Shown in pieces: positions 17,726 through 26,672 of a stretch of DNA of 64,000 nt (position 1 is its first letter; every line of letters starts with the position of its first letter). A model generated the notes under the pieces. That model was not told the DNA's origin, did not search any database, and worked only from the letters and a program-made list of their open reading frames with translations. This DNA comes from Antarctobacter heliothermus (GTDB taxonomy: Bacteria; Pseudomonadota; Alphaproteobacteria; Rhodobacterales; Rhodobacteraceae): positions 1,302,001 through 1,366,000 of the forward strand of contig NZ_CP022540.1 in the NCBI RefSeq assembly GCF_002237555.1, read 5' to 3'. Both the position numbers and the translations under genes were made by a program.

Positions 17726-18342
17726 ACCGCTTGCTCCTTGGTCAGCAACCCCTCGTCCACCAGTCGCTGGGCCCAGCCGTCCGCGCCGGTAAAGTGGTGC
17801 GTGTGCCAGCCGCGGGCCTCGGCGGCCTTGATATTGTCGATCCGGTCGTCGGCAAAGATCAGCGCCTCACCGGGGAGGTTTAGCTGCTCTTCGACCATTT
17901 CGTAAATGCGGGCCTCTGGTTTGATGACGCCCATGTGGCCGCTGACAAAGGCGTGGTTGAATTCGTTGAGAAAGTCATAGGCCGGGGTGGCGATGGCCCA
18001 TGTGCCGATGCCAAAATTGGTCAGCGCGTGGACTGCCGTGCCTTGCGCCCGCAGCGCCCGCAGCAGGCGGACAGAGCGGGGGATGGCGGGTTTCGCCATC
18101 TCTAACCAGTTGTCGTGCCAGAGGCGGATTTCCTCTGCCCATTCGGGCGTCTTGTCGGCCCAGTCGTAGATCGTTTGCCGGAAATCGCCGCCCCGGTCGA
18201 TGATGTCGTTCATGCCGTGCAGGTCAAGTTGGGCGAACATGGCGCGGCGGCGATCCTCACCGATCTTGGTATCGTAATAGCGTTCCGGTTGCCATTCGAT
18301 CAGCACATTGCCGATGTCAAAGATCACCGCCTTGATGGTCAT
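17722..18342 (-). CDS. HAD-superfamily hydrolase (haloacid-dehalogenase-like phosphatase)
   Basis: 206 residues. Motif I is [13 protein letters not shown], motif II LTNFG, motif [13 protein letters not shown] and motif [20 protein letters not shown], the order of a subclass I HAD enzyme. In motif I the second Asp of the usual DxD is Asn (DIGNV), as in the YihX-like group, which are sugar phosphatases. The start overlaps the stop of the DUF188 gene by four bases and its own stop overlaps the next start, so translation is coupled on both sides. Confidence 0.92.
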   Translation of the reverse strand: MTIKAVIFDIGNVLIEWQPERYYDTKIGEDRRRAMFAQLDLHGMNDIIDRGGDFRQTIYDWADKTPEWAEEIRLWHDNWLEMAKPAIPRSVRLLRALRAQGTAVHALTNFGIGTWAIATPAYDFLNEFNHAFVSGHMGVIKPEARIYEMVEEQLNLPGEALIFADDRIDNIKAAEARGWHTHHFTGADGWAQRLVDEGLLTKEQAV

Positions 18343-18791
18343 ACCGTCTTTCCTGCTTGCCTGAGAGTGCGTTCCAGCGCGTCGAGAAAACGGCTGCGGT
18401 CTGCCTTTGTAAAGCCCTTGCCGGACCCTTGTCGAAAGGGATCGGCGGCGCGCAGATCCGTCATGAGATCGCGCATGGCAAGTTGTTGGCCAATGTTGGC
18501 CTCTGTAAGGGCGCTTCCGTCGTGGCGTAGGACGAGCGCGCCTGCGGCGACGCATTTCGCGGCCAGCGGGATGTCGGCAGTGATGACCACATCGCCCTTC
18601 CCTGCGCGGTCCGCGATCCACATGTCGGCCACGTCCGGCCCGTCTGCGACAATCTGCAAGGTCACCAGTGGATTGCGCGGGGGGCGCAAGCCGCCATTGG
18701 CGACAAGGATCATCGGAACCTTGTGCCGGGTGGCGACAGTTTCGGCCTCGGCTTTGACTGGGCAGGCATCGGCGTCGATGTAAAGGGTCAT
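18339..18791 (-). CDS. yaiI: YaiI/YqxD family (DUF188) protein
   Basis: 150 residues of the DUF188 family: [20 protein letters not shown] at the N-terminus, [18 protein letters not shown] and [20 protein letters not shown] further on. The fold is PIN-like and a nuclease role has been suggested, but the function is not established. It lies 69 bases after fghA in the same operon and overlaps the HAD gene by four bases. Confidence 0.93.
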   Translation of the reverse strand: MTLYIDADACPVKAEAETVATRHKVPMILVANGGLRPPRNPLVTLQIVADGPDVADMWIADRAGKGDVVITADIPLAAKCVAAGALVLRHDGSALTEANIGQQLAMRDLMTDLRAADPFRQGSGKGFTKADRSRFLDALERTLRQAGKTV

Positions 18792-18860
18792 TGCGGCGCG
18801 TGCCCCGGATGTGACCCAGTACCTGCTGGGGAGAGGTCCCGGAACAAGCCCAGGGCGGGG

Positions 18861-19691
18861 TCACTCATGGAGTGCCTCTGCGTGAAATCCAACATGGTCC
18901 TCCATGAAGGTCGAGACAAAGAAATAGCTGTGATCATAGCCCTTCTGCATCCGGAAAGTGCCGTCCTGCCGGCGCGCGGCCATGGCCCCTGCCAACGACT
19001 CCGGTTTGAGTAGATCAAAAAACTGATCGTCTGCGCCCTGATCGATCAAGACCGGCCCGTCAAAGCCCCTGTCGCGCATGAGCAGTGTGGAGTCATGTGG
19101 GGTCCAGGTGGAGTCGTCGGCCCCCAGATAGGCCGCAAACTGTTTGCGGCCCCAATCGCTGGCGGTGGGGTGCGCGATGGGCGCAAAGGCGGAGACAGAG
19201 ACAAAGCGTCCCGGCAGGCTCATCGCTAGTGTCAGCGCGCCGTGTCCTCCCATGGAATGCCCGGTGATCGCCTGCCGCTCCATGTCGAGCGCAAAGTTGT
19301 CTGCGACCAGTGCGGGCAACTCCTCGGCCAGATAGTCCCACATTTGGAAATGTCGCTTCCACGGGTCCTGTGTGGCGTTGACGTAAAACCCTGCACCCTT
19401 GCCCAGATCATAGGCTTCATCGTCGGCCACGTCTTCGCCGCGGGGCGAGGTGTCGGGGAAAATCAACGCGATGCCCTGTTCGGCGGCCCAACCCTGTGCG
19501 CCCGCCTTTACCATGGCGTTTTCGTGCGTGCAGGTCAGGCCAGACAGATACCATAACACGGGCACCGGTCCATATGTCGCCTCTTCGGGCAGGAAGAGGC
19601 CAAAGGTCATGTCGCAGGCGCAGGATTTGGACGTGTGCGTGTACACACCCTGCACACCGCCAAAACAGGTATTTTCGGAAACGGTCTTCAT
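18861..19691 (-). CDS. fghA: S-formylglutathione hydrolase
   Basis: 276 residues, the usual family size. The serine-hydrolase nucleophile elbow GHSMGGHGAL is visible, with LSGLTCTHENAM (oxyanion region), LIDQGADDQFF (Asp) and KGYDHSYFFVSTFMEDH (His). It hydrolyses S-formylglutathione to formate and glutathione, completing the pathway started by adhC at 0.7 kb. It follows the tetR gene by 33 bases, so the TetR protein may control formaldehyde detoxification. Confidence 0.96.
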   Translation of the reverse strand: MKTVSENTCFGGVQGVYTHTSKSCACDMTFGLFLPEEATYGPVPVLWYLSGLTCTHENAMVKAGAQGWAAEQGIALIFPDTSPRGEDVADDEAYDLGKGAGFYVNATQDPWKRHFQMWDYLAEELPALVADNFALDMERQAITGHSMGGHGALTLAMSLPGRFVSVSAFAPIAHPTASDWGRKQFAAYLGADDSTWTPHDSTLLMRDRGFDGPVLIDQGADDQFFDLLKPESLAGAMAARRQDGTFRMQKGYDHSYFFVSTFMEDHVGFHAEALHE

Positions 19692-19724
19692 CAGTTCTCC
19701 CCGGCGCGCCCGCCGGGGCGCATG

Positions 19725-20339
19725 TCACACCCCGTAACGTGCCATGAAGGTGTCGACAGCGCCATCCACAACCCGCGTGATTTCCGCCTCGGTCACCGTC
19801 GACTGGATGCCAAACAGCAGTTTCGGCCACAGATCGGCCTTGCATAGTTCGGCGAACTGGTCGGCGGCAAGATCGATGTCATCGACTTGTAATTCATTCC
19901 GGGCGCGGGCAGCGGACAGATAATCGACCATCACCCGGCGCATGATCATCGGACCGCTTTGATAGAACTGTTGCCCGAGGTCCGGAAAGCGTTCGGATTC
20001 CGACAGGCAAATCTTGAAAATGCGTTGCCCCATCTCGGAGTAGAGAAAGCCCAGGAATTTGTGCCCGGCTTGCGACAGGACTTCGCGCGGAGAGCGCGAC
20101 GTGTCGATCGACAGCACGGCCTCATCGGCCTGCCGTCCGCATTGCGCGCTGGCGACCTCGATGAACAACAGGCGCTTGTCGGGAAAATAGCTGTAGAGGG
20201 TGGCCTTAGAGACTCCCGCTTCGCGGGCAATCTCATCGACGCTGGCGCCTTCGAAACCGTCGCGCAGAAAAATATCCCGCGCGCCGTCGATGACCTGGTC
20301 GAATTTGCGCCCTTTGCGGACGGTTGCCTGTGTGGACAT
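19725..20339 (-). CDS. TetR/AcrR family transcriptional regulator
   Basis: 204 residues. The N-terminal helix-turn-helix is classic: ARDIFLRDGFEGASVDEIAREAGVSKATLYSYFPDK. The C-terminal ligand domain is of the AefR-like type (FLYSEMGQRIFKICLSESER). It probably binds the 19-bp palindrome at 20368-20386, 28 bases before its own start, and the matching site at 20590-20608, repressing itself and the genes downstream. The ligand is unknown; an aldehyde or thiol adduct is a reasonable guess given fghA next in the operon. Confidence 0.94.
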   Translation of the reverse strand: MSTQATVRKGRKFDQVIDGARDIFLRDGFEGASVDEIAREAGVSKATLYSYFPDKRLLFIEVASAQCGRQADEAVLSIDTSRSPREVLSQAGHKFLGFLYSEMGQRIFKICLSESERFPDLGQQFYQSGPMIMRRVMVDYLSAARARNELQVDDIDLAADQFAELCKADLWPKLLFGIQSTVTEAEITRVVDGAVDTFMARYGV

Positions 20340-20367
20340 TTCAGCCCTCCCCTTGCCGGGCAGTTAT

Positions 20368-20386
20368 AAACCGACCGGTTCAGTTT
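20368..20386. promoter_or_regulatory. TetR-type operator, site 1
   Basis: AAACCGACCGGTTCAGTTT is an imperfect palindrome with arms AAACCGA and TCAGTTT (AAACTGA on the other strand). It lies directly before tetR and shares AAAC..A.C.GTTCAGTTT with site 2. Confidence 0.75.
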
Positions 20387-20405
20387 GGGCAAGAAAGGCG
20401 CCACG

Positions 20406-20570
20406 TCATTTGCAAGGGTGCGTCGTCGTGCAGCCCTGAGTGGACACATCTGGGTGCGGAGACGGGGCGGGAAAGGTGAAATCCGGCAAGAAGACCGGAC
20501 CGACATCGGCAAAGCCCGGCCCGGCGAGCAGGGCGCAGGCAGTGGCAAGCGGCAGGAGAATGCGGGTCAT
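20406..20570 (-). CDS. Small secreted peptide, 54 residues
   Basis: A short gene starting MTRILLPLATACALLAGPGF with a good signal peptide (cleavage after FA), then DVGPVFLPDFTFPAPSPHP and a Cys/His tail ending GCTTTHPCK. The start has GGAG seven bases upstream. It lies between the two TetR-type operators, so it should be the first gene of the tetR-fghA operon and under the same control. The mature product is about 33 residues, Pro-rich, with two cysteines that could form a disulfide or bind metal. No family recognised. Confidence 0.65.
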   Translation of the reverse strand: MTRILLPLATACALLAGPGFADVGPVFLPDFTFPAPSPHPDVSTQGCTTTHPCK

Positions 20571-20589
20571 GTTGTGCTCCGTCCAAAGT

Positions 20590-20608
20590 AAACTAAACCG
20601 TTCAGTTT
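20590..20608. promoter_or_regulatory. TetR-type operator, site 2
   Basis: AAACTAAACCGTTCAGTTT is a palindrome with arms AAACTAA and TCAGTTT, matching site 1. It lies 20 bases upstream of the small secreted peptide and probably overlaps its promoter. Confidence 0.72.
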
Positions 20609-20711
20609 TATACTGGAGTGCTTTGGAACGAAAATCAAGATCCTTTGGACGCCTGCGGCAGAATGGACGTGGCCGTGCATATGGCCTTGAGGTTTTTGCC
20701 GAGTGGCTTAG

Positions 20712-20728
20712 TTTGGAATCATTCTAAA
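20712..20728 (+). promoter_or_regulatory. Irr box (iron control element) of mbfA
   Basis: TTTGGAATCATTCTAAA differs by one base from the palindromic ICE/Irr consensus (TTTAGAA-N3-TTCTAAA). It ends 12 bases before the mbfA start, where Irr would repress under iron limitation. Irr control of mbfA is known in alphaproteobacteria. Confidence 0.82.
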
Positions 20729-20740
20729 GAGGGTGCTGCC

Positions 20741-21715
20741 ATGCTGTACATGGGAAGTCGTCGCCGGTTTCGGGACCTGACAGAACAAGAAATTCTGGCC
20801 TTGGCCATTTCGTCAGAGGAAGACGACGCAAGAATATATCGCGGCTACGCGGAGCGCCTGCGGTCTGACTACCCGGACACTGCCAAGGTTTTTGAGGGCA
20901 TGGCAGTCGAAGAGGATGGTCACCGCCGTGCCTTGATCGACCTTCACCAGACCCGGTTCGGCGAGGTTATTCCCTTGATCCGGCGCGAACATGTGGCGGG
21001 CTTTTATGCCCGTCGTCCGGTCTGGTTGGCAGAGACTCTGTCATTGGACAGGATTCGTGAAGAAGCCGAAAACATGGAGCGGGACGCGGAACACTTTTAC
21101 CACATGGCGGCGCAGAATGCGCAGGACGCGGATACCCGCAAACTGCTGGGCGACCTCGCGGCGATGGAAGCGCGGCATCAAGATGAGGCGCACCGGCTGG
21201 AGCGAGAGCACCTTGGCGACGATGCGCGGACCGGTGAGGATGACCGCGCCAAGCGGCAATTCCTTTTGACTTGGGTGCAGCCGGGGCTGGCTGGGCTGAT
21301 GGATGGGTCGGTGTCGACGTTGGCCCCGATTTTCGCAACCGCCTTTGCGACTCATGACCCCTGGACGACCTTTCTTGTGGGGCTTGCGGCCTCTGTCGGC
21401 GCGGGGATTTCGATGGGCTTTACCGAAGCCGCATCCGACGATGGCGAATTGTCTGGTCGCGGATCTCCGACCAAGCGAGGCATCGCCGCTGGCGTGATGA
21501 CGACGATAGGCGGATTGGGGCACGCGTTGCCCTATCTGATCCCGCACTTCTGGACAGCGACCACCATTGCCCTGATCGTGGTCTTTGTTGAGCTTTGGGC
21601 GATCGCCTGGATTCAGAACAAGTTCATGGAAACCCCGTTCCTGCGCGCCGCCTTTCAGGTGGTGCTTGGCGGCGCGCTGGTCTTTGCCGCCGGCGCGTTG
21701 ATCGGATCGGGGTGA
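20741..21715 (+). CDS. mbfA: Membrane-bound ferritin-like iron exporter MbfA
   Basis: 324 residues with two parts. The N-terminal half is a ferritin/rubrerythrin-like four-helix domain with EEDDARIYRGYAERL, MAVEEDGHRRALIDLHQ, RDAEHFYHMA and MEARHQDEAHRLE supplying iron-binding Glu/His. The C-terminal half is a VIT1/CCC1-like membrane domain (LAGLMDGSVSTLAPIFATAF, ASVGAGISMGFTEA). MbfA exports iron and protects against iron and peroxide stress. The ATG at 20741 follows GAGGG; the upstream open frame is leader and contains the Irr box. Confidence 0.95.
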   Translation: MLYMGSRRRFRDLTEQEILALAISSEEDDARIYRGYAERLRSDYPDTAKVFEGMAVEEDGHRRALIDLHQTRFGEVIPLIRREHVAGFYARRPVWLAETLSLDRIREEAENMERDAEHFYHMAAQNAQDADTRKLLGDLAAMEARHQDEAHRLEREHLGDDARTGEDDRAKRQFLLTWVQPGLAGLMDGSVSTLAPIFATAFATHDPWTTFLVGLAASVGAGISMGFTEAASDDGELSGRGSPTKRGIAAGVMTTIGGLGHALPYLIPHFWTATTIALIVVFVELWAIAWIQNKFMETPFLRAAFQVVLGGALVFAAGALIGSG

Positions 21716-21855
21716 CGATGGCGTGGGATTTTCAGCGGGGCGTTTGTGGCGGAGGGGAGACTGGGTAACTTGAAAAGAGAACAAACGGATGAGCGCGCGC
21801 CATTTTCTTTGCAGTGAAAAATACCCCTATTCCGTAATCCCAACGCGACCGAAAT

Positions 21856-21869
21856 ATTGGTATACCATT
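21856..21869. promoter_or_regulatory. Palindrome upstream of ilvD, possible GntR-type operator
   Basis: ATTGGTATACCATT contains the perfect 10-bp palindrome TGGTATACCA, a pattern typical of FadR/GntR-family operators. It lies about 75 bases before the ilvD start. No regulator is identified. Confidence 0.4.
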
Positions 21870-21945
21870 TGACGCTAGACGCTTGTGCGTCCTGTAGCGC
21901 TTCGCTATTCCAAGGCAAAGCCATTCCATGGGAGGAGCCAGTCCG

Positions 21946-23679
21946 ATGCTCAAGCGTCCATTCGACAAAACCAAGTTACCCAGCCGTCACGTCACCGAAG
22001 GCCCAGAGCGGGCGCCGCATCGGTCCTTTATGTACGCAATGGGTCTTTCCGAGGATGAGATTCATCAACCGTTGGTTGGCGTAGCGACCTGCTGGAATGA
22101 GGCCGCGCCCTGCAACATCTCGCTGAACCGTCAGGCGCAAGCGGTCAAGTTGGGCGTCAAGGAAGCCTCTGGCACACCGCGAGAGTTCACCACAATCACC
22201 GTGACTGATGGCATTGCCATGGGCCACGAAGGCATGCGGTCGTCGCTGGCATCGCGAGAGGCAATTTCCGACACGGTTGAATTGACAATGCGGGGGCATT
22301 GCTATGACGCCATCGTCGGATTGGCGGGCTGTGACAAGTCGCTGCCGGGGATGATGATGGCCATGGTGCGCCTGAACGTGCCGTCTGTCTTTATCTACGG
22401 TGGCTCAATCGTGCCGGGAAAATACAAGGGTAAAGACATCACCGTTCAGGACGTGTTCGAGGCAGTTGGCCAGCATCAGGCCGGGGCCAACAGCGACGAG
22501 GAACTGCGCGCCATCGAAAAAGCGGCCTGCCCCAGCGCGGGTGCCTGTGGCGGCCAATTCACCGCCAACACGATGGCCTGCGTTTCCGAGGCCATCGGCC
22601 TTGCGCTGATGAACTCTTCCGGCGCGCCTGCCCCCTATGAAAGCCGTGATGCCTATGGCACGGCCTCGGGCATTGCCGTGATGCATTTGCTGGAGCAAAA
22701 CATCCGTGCGCGTGACATTGTCACCCGCAAGAGCCTAGAAAACGCGGCGCGCGTCGTCGCCTGCACCGGCGGGTCGACCAATGCGGGGCTGCACCTGCCT
22801 GCCATCGCGCATGAAGCAGGCCTGGAATTCTTCCTTGACGACGTTTGCGATATCTTCCGCGATACGCCCTATTTCGTCGATCTCAAGCCGGGCGGGAACT
22901 ACGTCGCCAAGGACCTGTACGAGGCGGGCGGCGTTCCGGTCGTCATGAAGGAACTGCGCCGCGCCGGTCTGATCCATGAGGATTGCATGACCGCAAGCGG
23001 CCGCGCCATTGGCGAAGAGCTGGACATGATCGAGCGTGAGGCGGATGGCAAGGTCATCTATCCCATCGACACACCGATCACGCCGACCGGCGGCGTCGTG
23101 GGCCTGAAGGGCAACCTTGCGCCGCAGGGTGCCATCGTTAAGGTCGCGGGCATTGCGCCCGAGGATCAAGTGTTCAGCGGCCCGGCGCGGGTGTTCGAAT
23201 GCGAAGAGGACGCCTTTGAGGCGGTCAAGATGCGCGCCTACAAAGAGGGTGACGTGCTGGTGATCCGCAACGAAGGCCCCGCAGGCGGCCCCGGTATGCG
23301 CGAAATGCTGGCGACCACCGCAGCACTGTCTGGACAAGGCATGGGCAAGAAGGTGGCGCTGATCACCGACGGTCGTTTTTCTGGTGCGACTCGCGGTTTC
23401 TGTGTGGGTCACGTTGGCCCAGAGGCGGCGCATGGCGGGCCGATCGCACTGATTGCGGATGGCGACATGATCACCATCAACGCGATTACCGGTGAGATTT
23501 CGGTCAACCTGAACGATGAGGATCTGGCCAAGCGCAAAGAGGCCTGGGCCGGTCCGAGAGACACCATCTATGCCTCTGGCGCGCTATGGAAATACGCGCA
23601 ACTGGTGGGAGAAACCTATAAAGGTGCCGTGACCCATCCGGGCGGCGCCGAGGAAAAGCACGTCTACGCGGATCTTTGA
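21946..23679 (+). CDS. ilvD: Dihydroxy-acid dehydratase
   Basis: 577 residues, the normal size for the shorter IlvD type. Iron-sulfur and active-site motifs are present: [42 protein letters not shown], and near the C-terminus [20 protein letters not shown]. It dehydrates dihydroxy-isovalerate and dihydroxy-methylvalerate in valine and isoleucine synthesis. The ATG at 21946 has an ideal GGAGGAG 8 bases upstream. A lipoprotein gene follows after 3 bases. Confidence 0.97.
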   Translation: MLKRPFDKTKLPSRHVTEGPERAPHRSFMYAMGLSEDEIHQPLVGVATCWNEAAPCNISLNRQAQAVKLGVKEASGTPREFTTITVTDGIAMGHEGMRSSLASREAISDTVELTMRGHCYDAIVGLAGCDKSLPGMMMAMVRLNVPSVFIYGGSIVPGKYKGKDITVQDVFEAVGQHQAGANSDEELRAIEKAACPSAGACGGQFTANTMACVSEAIGLALMNSSGAPAPYESRDAYGTASGIAVMHLLEQNIRARDIVTRKSLENAARVVACTGGSTNAGLHLPAIAHEAGLEFFLDDVCDIFRDTPYFVDLKPGGNYVAKDLYEAGGVPVVMKELRRAGLIHEDCMTASGRAIGEELDMIEREADGKVIYPIDTPITPTGGVVGLKGNLAPQGAIVKVAGIAPEDQVFSGPARVFECEEDAFEAVKMRAYKEGDVLVIRNEGPAGGPGMREMLATTAALSGQGMGKKVALITDGRFSGATRGFCVGHVGPEAAHGGPIALIADGDMITINAITGEISVNLNDEDLAKRKEAWAGPRDTIYASGALWKYAQLVGETYKGAVTHPGGAEEKHVYADL

Positions 23680-23682
23680 CCC

Positions 23683-24414
23683 ATGGCGGCGGTGCGCAAG
23701 CTGTTGTGCGCCGCTGGCGTGCTTCTGGTCTCGGGGTGTCTGGGCGGCGTGCCCGCATCCAACCCGGATAAAACGGAGACGGAGGCACGCGAAGGTCTGG
23801 CGGCATTTTTTGCGCGCGGCGGGTCCACCGGCGGACGGCGCGCAGCGCCACTGGCCCGGGTCAACCTTGCGGGGGGCGACGTTGTCGTTGCCGGACCGGA
23901 CGGGTATTGCATTGACCCCTCGACGCGACGTTCAGCGTCCGAACGCGGTTTCGCGTTGATCGCATCCTGCCATATCCTGAGCGGGGGCAAGGTAGGACGC
24001 CCCGTGGTTCCGATGCTGGTGACAGTCACCGTGGGCCCGCGCGGCGACGGGACAGACCTGCCATCACCAAAGGCTATAGCGCAGGCTGCAAATGCGGTTC
24101 TGCTAGATGGCAAGGCGTCGCCGGACCAGGTGACCGCGCATCTTGCCAGCGGCGGCGATGACATGTTTGACGGCAGCGATCCACGCTATTGGCGGGCGGC
24201 CTTTCTGCAAGGCAACAGAATGGTCGGTTTGGCGTTGTATGCGCCGCGCGGCAGTGCCTTGGCAGGCGATCAGGGCGCGACCATGATCCTGCGGGTCAAG
24301 AACAGGATCGCACAGTCGAGCCGCACGAACACGCCGCGGACCGGGACGCCGACACAAAAACCGACCGACGGATTGCTTGGTCGTTTATTCAATCGTCAGG
24401 ACTTGCCACAATAG
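23683..24414 (+). CDS. Putative lipoprotein of unknown function
   Basis: 243 residues. The N-terminus KLLCAAGVLLVSGCLGG carries a lipobox (LVSGC), so the mature protein should be lipid-anchored at the cysteine. The body has no motif I recognise; it contains VVAGPDGYCIDPSTRRSA and two further cysteines. The C-terminal 30 residues are Thr/Pro-rich. It starts 3 bases after ilvD stops, which suggests read-through expression rather than a shared function. Confidence 0.78.
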   Translation: MAAVRKLLCAAGVLLVSGCLGGVPASNPDKTETEAREGLAAFFARGGSTGGRRAAPLARVNLAGGDVVVAGPDGYCIDPSTRRSASERGFALIASCHILSGGKVGRPVVPMLVTVTVGPRGDGTDLPSPKAIAQAANAVLLDGKASPDQVTAHLASGGDDMFDGSDPRYWRAAFLQGNRMVGLALYAPRGSALAGDQGATMILRVKNRIAQSSRTNTPRTGTPTQKPTDGLLGRLFNRQDLPQ

Positions 24415-24497
24415 TTTCCATATCGGAAATTATCACTCTCGGCCGGAGCGTCATCCGCGCGAGGCGGGAAACAGGCAAAACGGGCAAGGGAGCAGGC

Positions 24498-25259
24498 GTG
24501 CAGGACTGGTTGGGTAAGGCGGCCTATGCGGCGGGGTTACGGCGCTGGACACGCGCAGCGCGTGCGGCGCGCGCGGCGGATCTGACCGAACTGCGCAAAC
24601 AGCGTACGCAGGCACGCAGGCTCAAGACGAGGCTGGACGAGTTGATCCATCACGCGGACGCCCGACTTGCGCTGCCGGTGATCGGGAACCAGTCCTTTCC
24701 GCGGCCAGAAGACTCCGATTGGGCCTGGCGGCCGGAATTGTGGTGCGGTCCGCTGCCGGTTCCGGGCATCGTCGGTGTGGCGGGCAAGGCCGGATTGGGG
24801 CGTGAGGCAACGCTGTATCACGATTGCCAGCGCACCGAGCTAACCCTGCGCCAGATCCGCAACACGCGTGCCGCCGACCTTGCAGCTTATGGGATGAAAC
24901 TGGATGTCTTCGGGTTCACAGGATCATATCTGTCACTCGCGGTGGACCTGCCGGAAAATGCAGTGGCAGGGCTGACACGTCAGCATCTCATCCGGATTGA
25001 GACAATTGTCGAATCCGAAGAGCCGCTAGAGATTTTTGCCCGCCTGAACGTTAAACACGGCCCTAACACGGAACAGGTGGTTCGGGAATTGCCGCTGCAC
25101 GAAGAAACGGTGCAGGTGGAATTTGACCTTGCCTATACACGGCTGAATGAAAAACGGGTCGAAAAGATGTGGTTGGACCTGATCTTTGAAGGGCCGCGCA
25201 TGAATCAGGTCATCTTGCGCGACCTGACGTTCAGCCGCCGCAGACGGGCCGCGCTATAA
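24498..25259 (+). CDS. Conserved Rhodobacterales-type protein, possibly DUF6478
   Basis: 253 residues, no signal peptide. The first 60 residues are strongly basic and alpha-helical (repeated RAARAAR, then LRKQRTQARRLKTRLDEL), suggesting membrane or nucleic-acid contact. The rest is a beta-rich domain with WCGPLPVPGIVGVAGKAGLG, FGFTGSYLSLAVDLP and KMWLDLIFEGPRMNQVILRD. I believe this matches the Rhodobacterales family DUF6478, but I cannot confirm it. The GTG at 24498 is chosen for GGGAG 6 bases upstream. Confidence 0.75.
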   Translation: MQDWLGKAAYAAGLRRWTRAARAARAADLTELRKQRTQARRLKTRLDELIHHADARLALPVIGNQSFPRPEDSDWAWRPELWCGPLPVPGIVGVAGKAGLGREATLYHDCQRTELTLRQIRNTRAADLAAYGMKLDVFGFTGSYLSLAVDLPENAVAGLTRQHLIRIETIVESEEPLEIFARLNVKHGPNTEQVVRELPLHEETVQVEFDLAYTRLNEKRVEKMWLDLIFEGPRMNQVILRDLTFSRRRRAAL

Positions 25260-25278
25260 TGCGCCGGAAAGGATCGGA

Positions 25279-25656
25279 ATGAGCGGATTCACATTGACCA
25301 AGACCCGTTTTCGCGATGGCGTTTGGGAAGGTCTGCTGATTGCGGGGCCGGGCAATGACCGCCCGCCCGAGGTGGTGGCGAGCCTGGAGGAACGCCCGGT
25401 TCATGGGGTTATTGTCGCCGACACGGCCGAGCAGGGCCGGTGGGTAGTTGAGGTGCCCGTCCCTGTCGAGGCATTGGGAGACGGGGTGCGCACGGTCCTG
25501 ATCCGCGACGGCCGTGACGATGAGTTGCTGGACAGCTTTACGGTGATCGCCGGAGAGGCGCTGGATGAGGACATCCGCGCCGAAGTAGCACTATTGCGGG
25601 CGGAACTGGACCTGCTCAAACGTTCGTTCCGAAAGCATTGCCGCGAAACGACTTAG
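25279..25656 (+). CDS. Small acidic protein of unknown function
   Basis: 125 residues, no signal peptide. It reads as a beta-rich domain (WEGLLIAGPGNDRPPEVVAS, VADTAEQGRWVVEVPVP) followed by a C-terminal helix with heptad leucines (EVALLRAELDLLKRSFRK) that could oligomerise. The start has GGA 4-6 bases upstream. It lies 19 bases after the DUF6478-like gene, and the two probably form a unit. No family recognised. Confidence 0.72.
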   Translation: MSGFTLTKTRFRDGVWEGLLIAGPGNDRPPEVVASLEERPVHGVIVADTAEQGRWVVEVPVPVEALGDGVRTVLIRDGRDDELLDSFTVIAGEALDEDIRAEVALLRAELDLLKRSFRKHCRETT

Positions 25657-25746
25657 CAACGGCGCGGACCTGACTGGGAAGATCGGCGACTGATTGACCT
25701 TTGACAGTTGCAGGGCCACAGTCGCGCCATCCCCGAAGGAGCCCCC

Positions 25747-26661
25747 ATGTCCCCGCTGCGTGGCATTGCGCTGAAGCTGACCGCTGTTGTCCTGTTCACC
25801 ATCATGGCCTCGCTTATCAAAGCGAGTTCTGAGCATGTGCCGACTGGAGAGGCGGTGTTCTTCAGGTCGTTCTTTGCCATGCCGGTGATCGTTGCTTGGC
25901 TGGCGATGCGCGGCGATCTCAGGTCCGGGCTGAAGGCGAAGAATCCGTTGCTGCATATCTGGCGCGGGTTGATCGGGGTGATGGCGATGGGGTGTGGGTT
26001 CGCCGCGCTTGGCCTGTTGCCGCTGCCAGAGGTGACGGCCCTCGGTTTTGCCGCGCCGATGATGACGGTACTGCTGGCGGCGCTCATGCTGGGTGAACGC
26101 CTGCGGGCCTTTCGTCTGTCGGCCGTCGGGCTTGGGTTGTTGGGCGTTCTTATCGTGCTTTGGCCGCGTCTCAGTCTGGACGAATTGGGCGGGTCGGCGA
26201 CGCTGGGCGTGGCGCTGGTTCTGACCTCGGCGGTGATGCGCGCTTTGGCACAGATCCAGATCCGCAAGATGGTGGCGGTTGAGGAAACATCGGCCATCGT
26301 CTTCTATTTCTCACTGACGGCGACGGTGTTTTCGTTGGCGACGATCCCGTTTGGATGGGTTTGGCCGGCACCAGAAGTTGTGATGATGTTGGTGGGAGCT
26401 GGGTTGATCGGTGGCATTGGACAGATTTTCCTGACCTCCGCCTATCGCTTTGCCGGGGCGGCGGTGGTGGCGCCCTTTGACTATGCCTCTATCCTGCTGG
26501 CGATCCTGTTTGGTTATTGGTTCTTCGATGAGGTGCCGACGGCCATGGTGCTGATCGGATCGGTGGTTGTGGTGGCCGCGGGCGGAATCATCATCTGGCG
26601 CGAACGGCAGCTTGGCCTGCAACGCGGCAAGGCGCGGCCCACCATGACCCCGCAGGGGTGA
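25747..26661 (+). CDS. EamA/DMT family transporter
   Basis: 304 residues with ten membrane helices in two EamA repeats. Recognisable pieces are PTGEAVFFRSFFAMPVIVAW and PEVTALGFAAPMMTVLLAAL in the first repeat, and DYASILLAILFGYWFFDEVP in the second. Such drug/metabolite transporters export small metabolites or amino acids; the substrate is unknown. The ATG at 25747 has AAGGAG upstream. It converges with the putrescine-oxidase-like gene. Confidence 0.92.
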   Translation: MSPLRGIALKLTAVVLFTIMASLIKASSEHVPTGEAVFFRSFFAMPVIVAWLAMRGDLRSGLKAKNPLLHIWRGLIGVMAMGCGFAALGLLPLPEVTALGFAAPMMTVLLAALMLGERLRAFRLSAVGLGLLGVLIVLWPRLSLDELGGSATLGVALVLTSAVMRALAQIQIRKMVAVEETSAIVFYFSLTATVFSLATIPFGWVWPAPEVVMMLVGAGLIGGIGQIFLTSAYRFAGAAVVAPFDYASILLAILFGYWFFDEVPTAMVLIGSVVVVAAGGIIIWRERQLGLQRGKARPTMTPQG

Positions 26662-26672
26662 GCCGTCATTGG

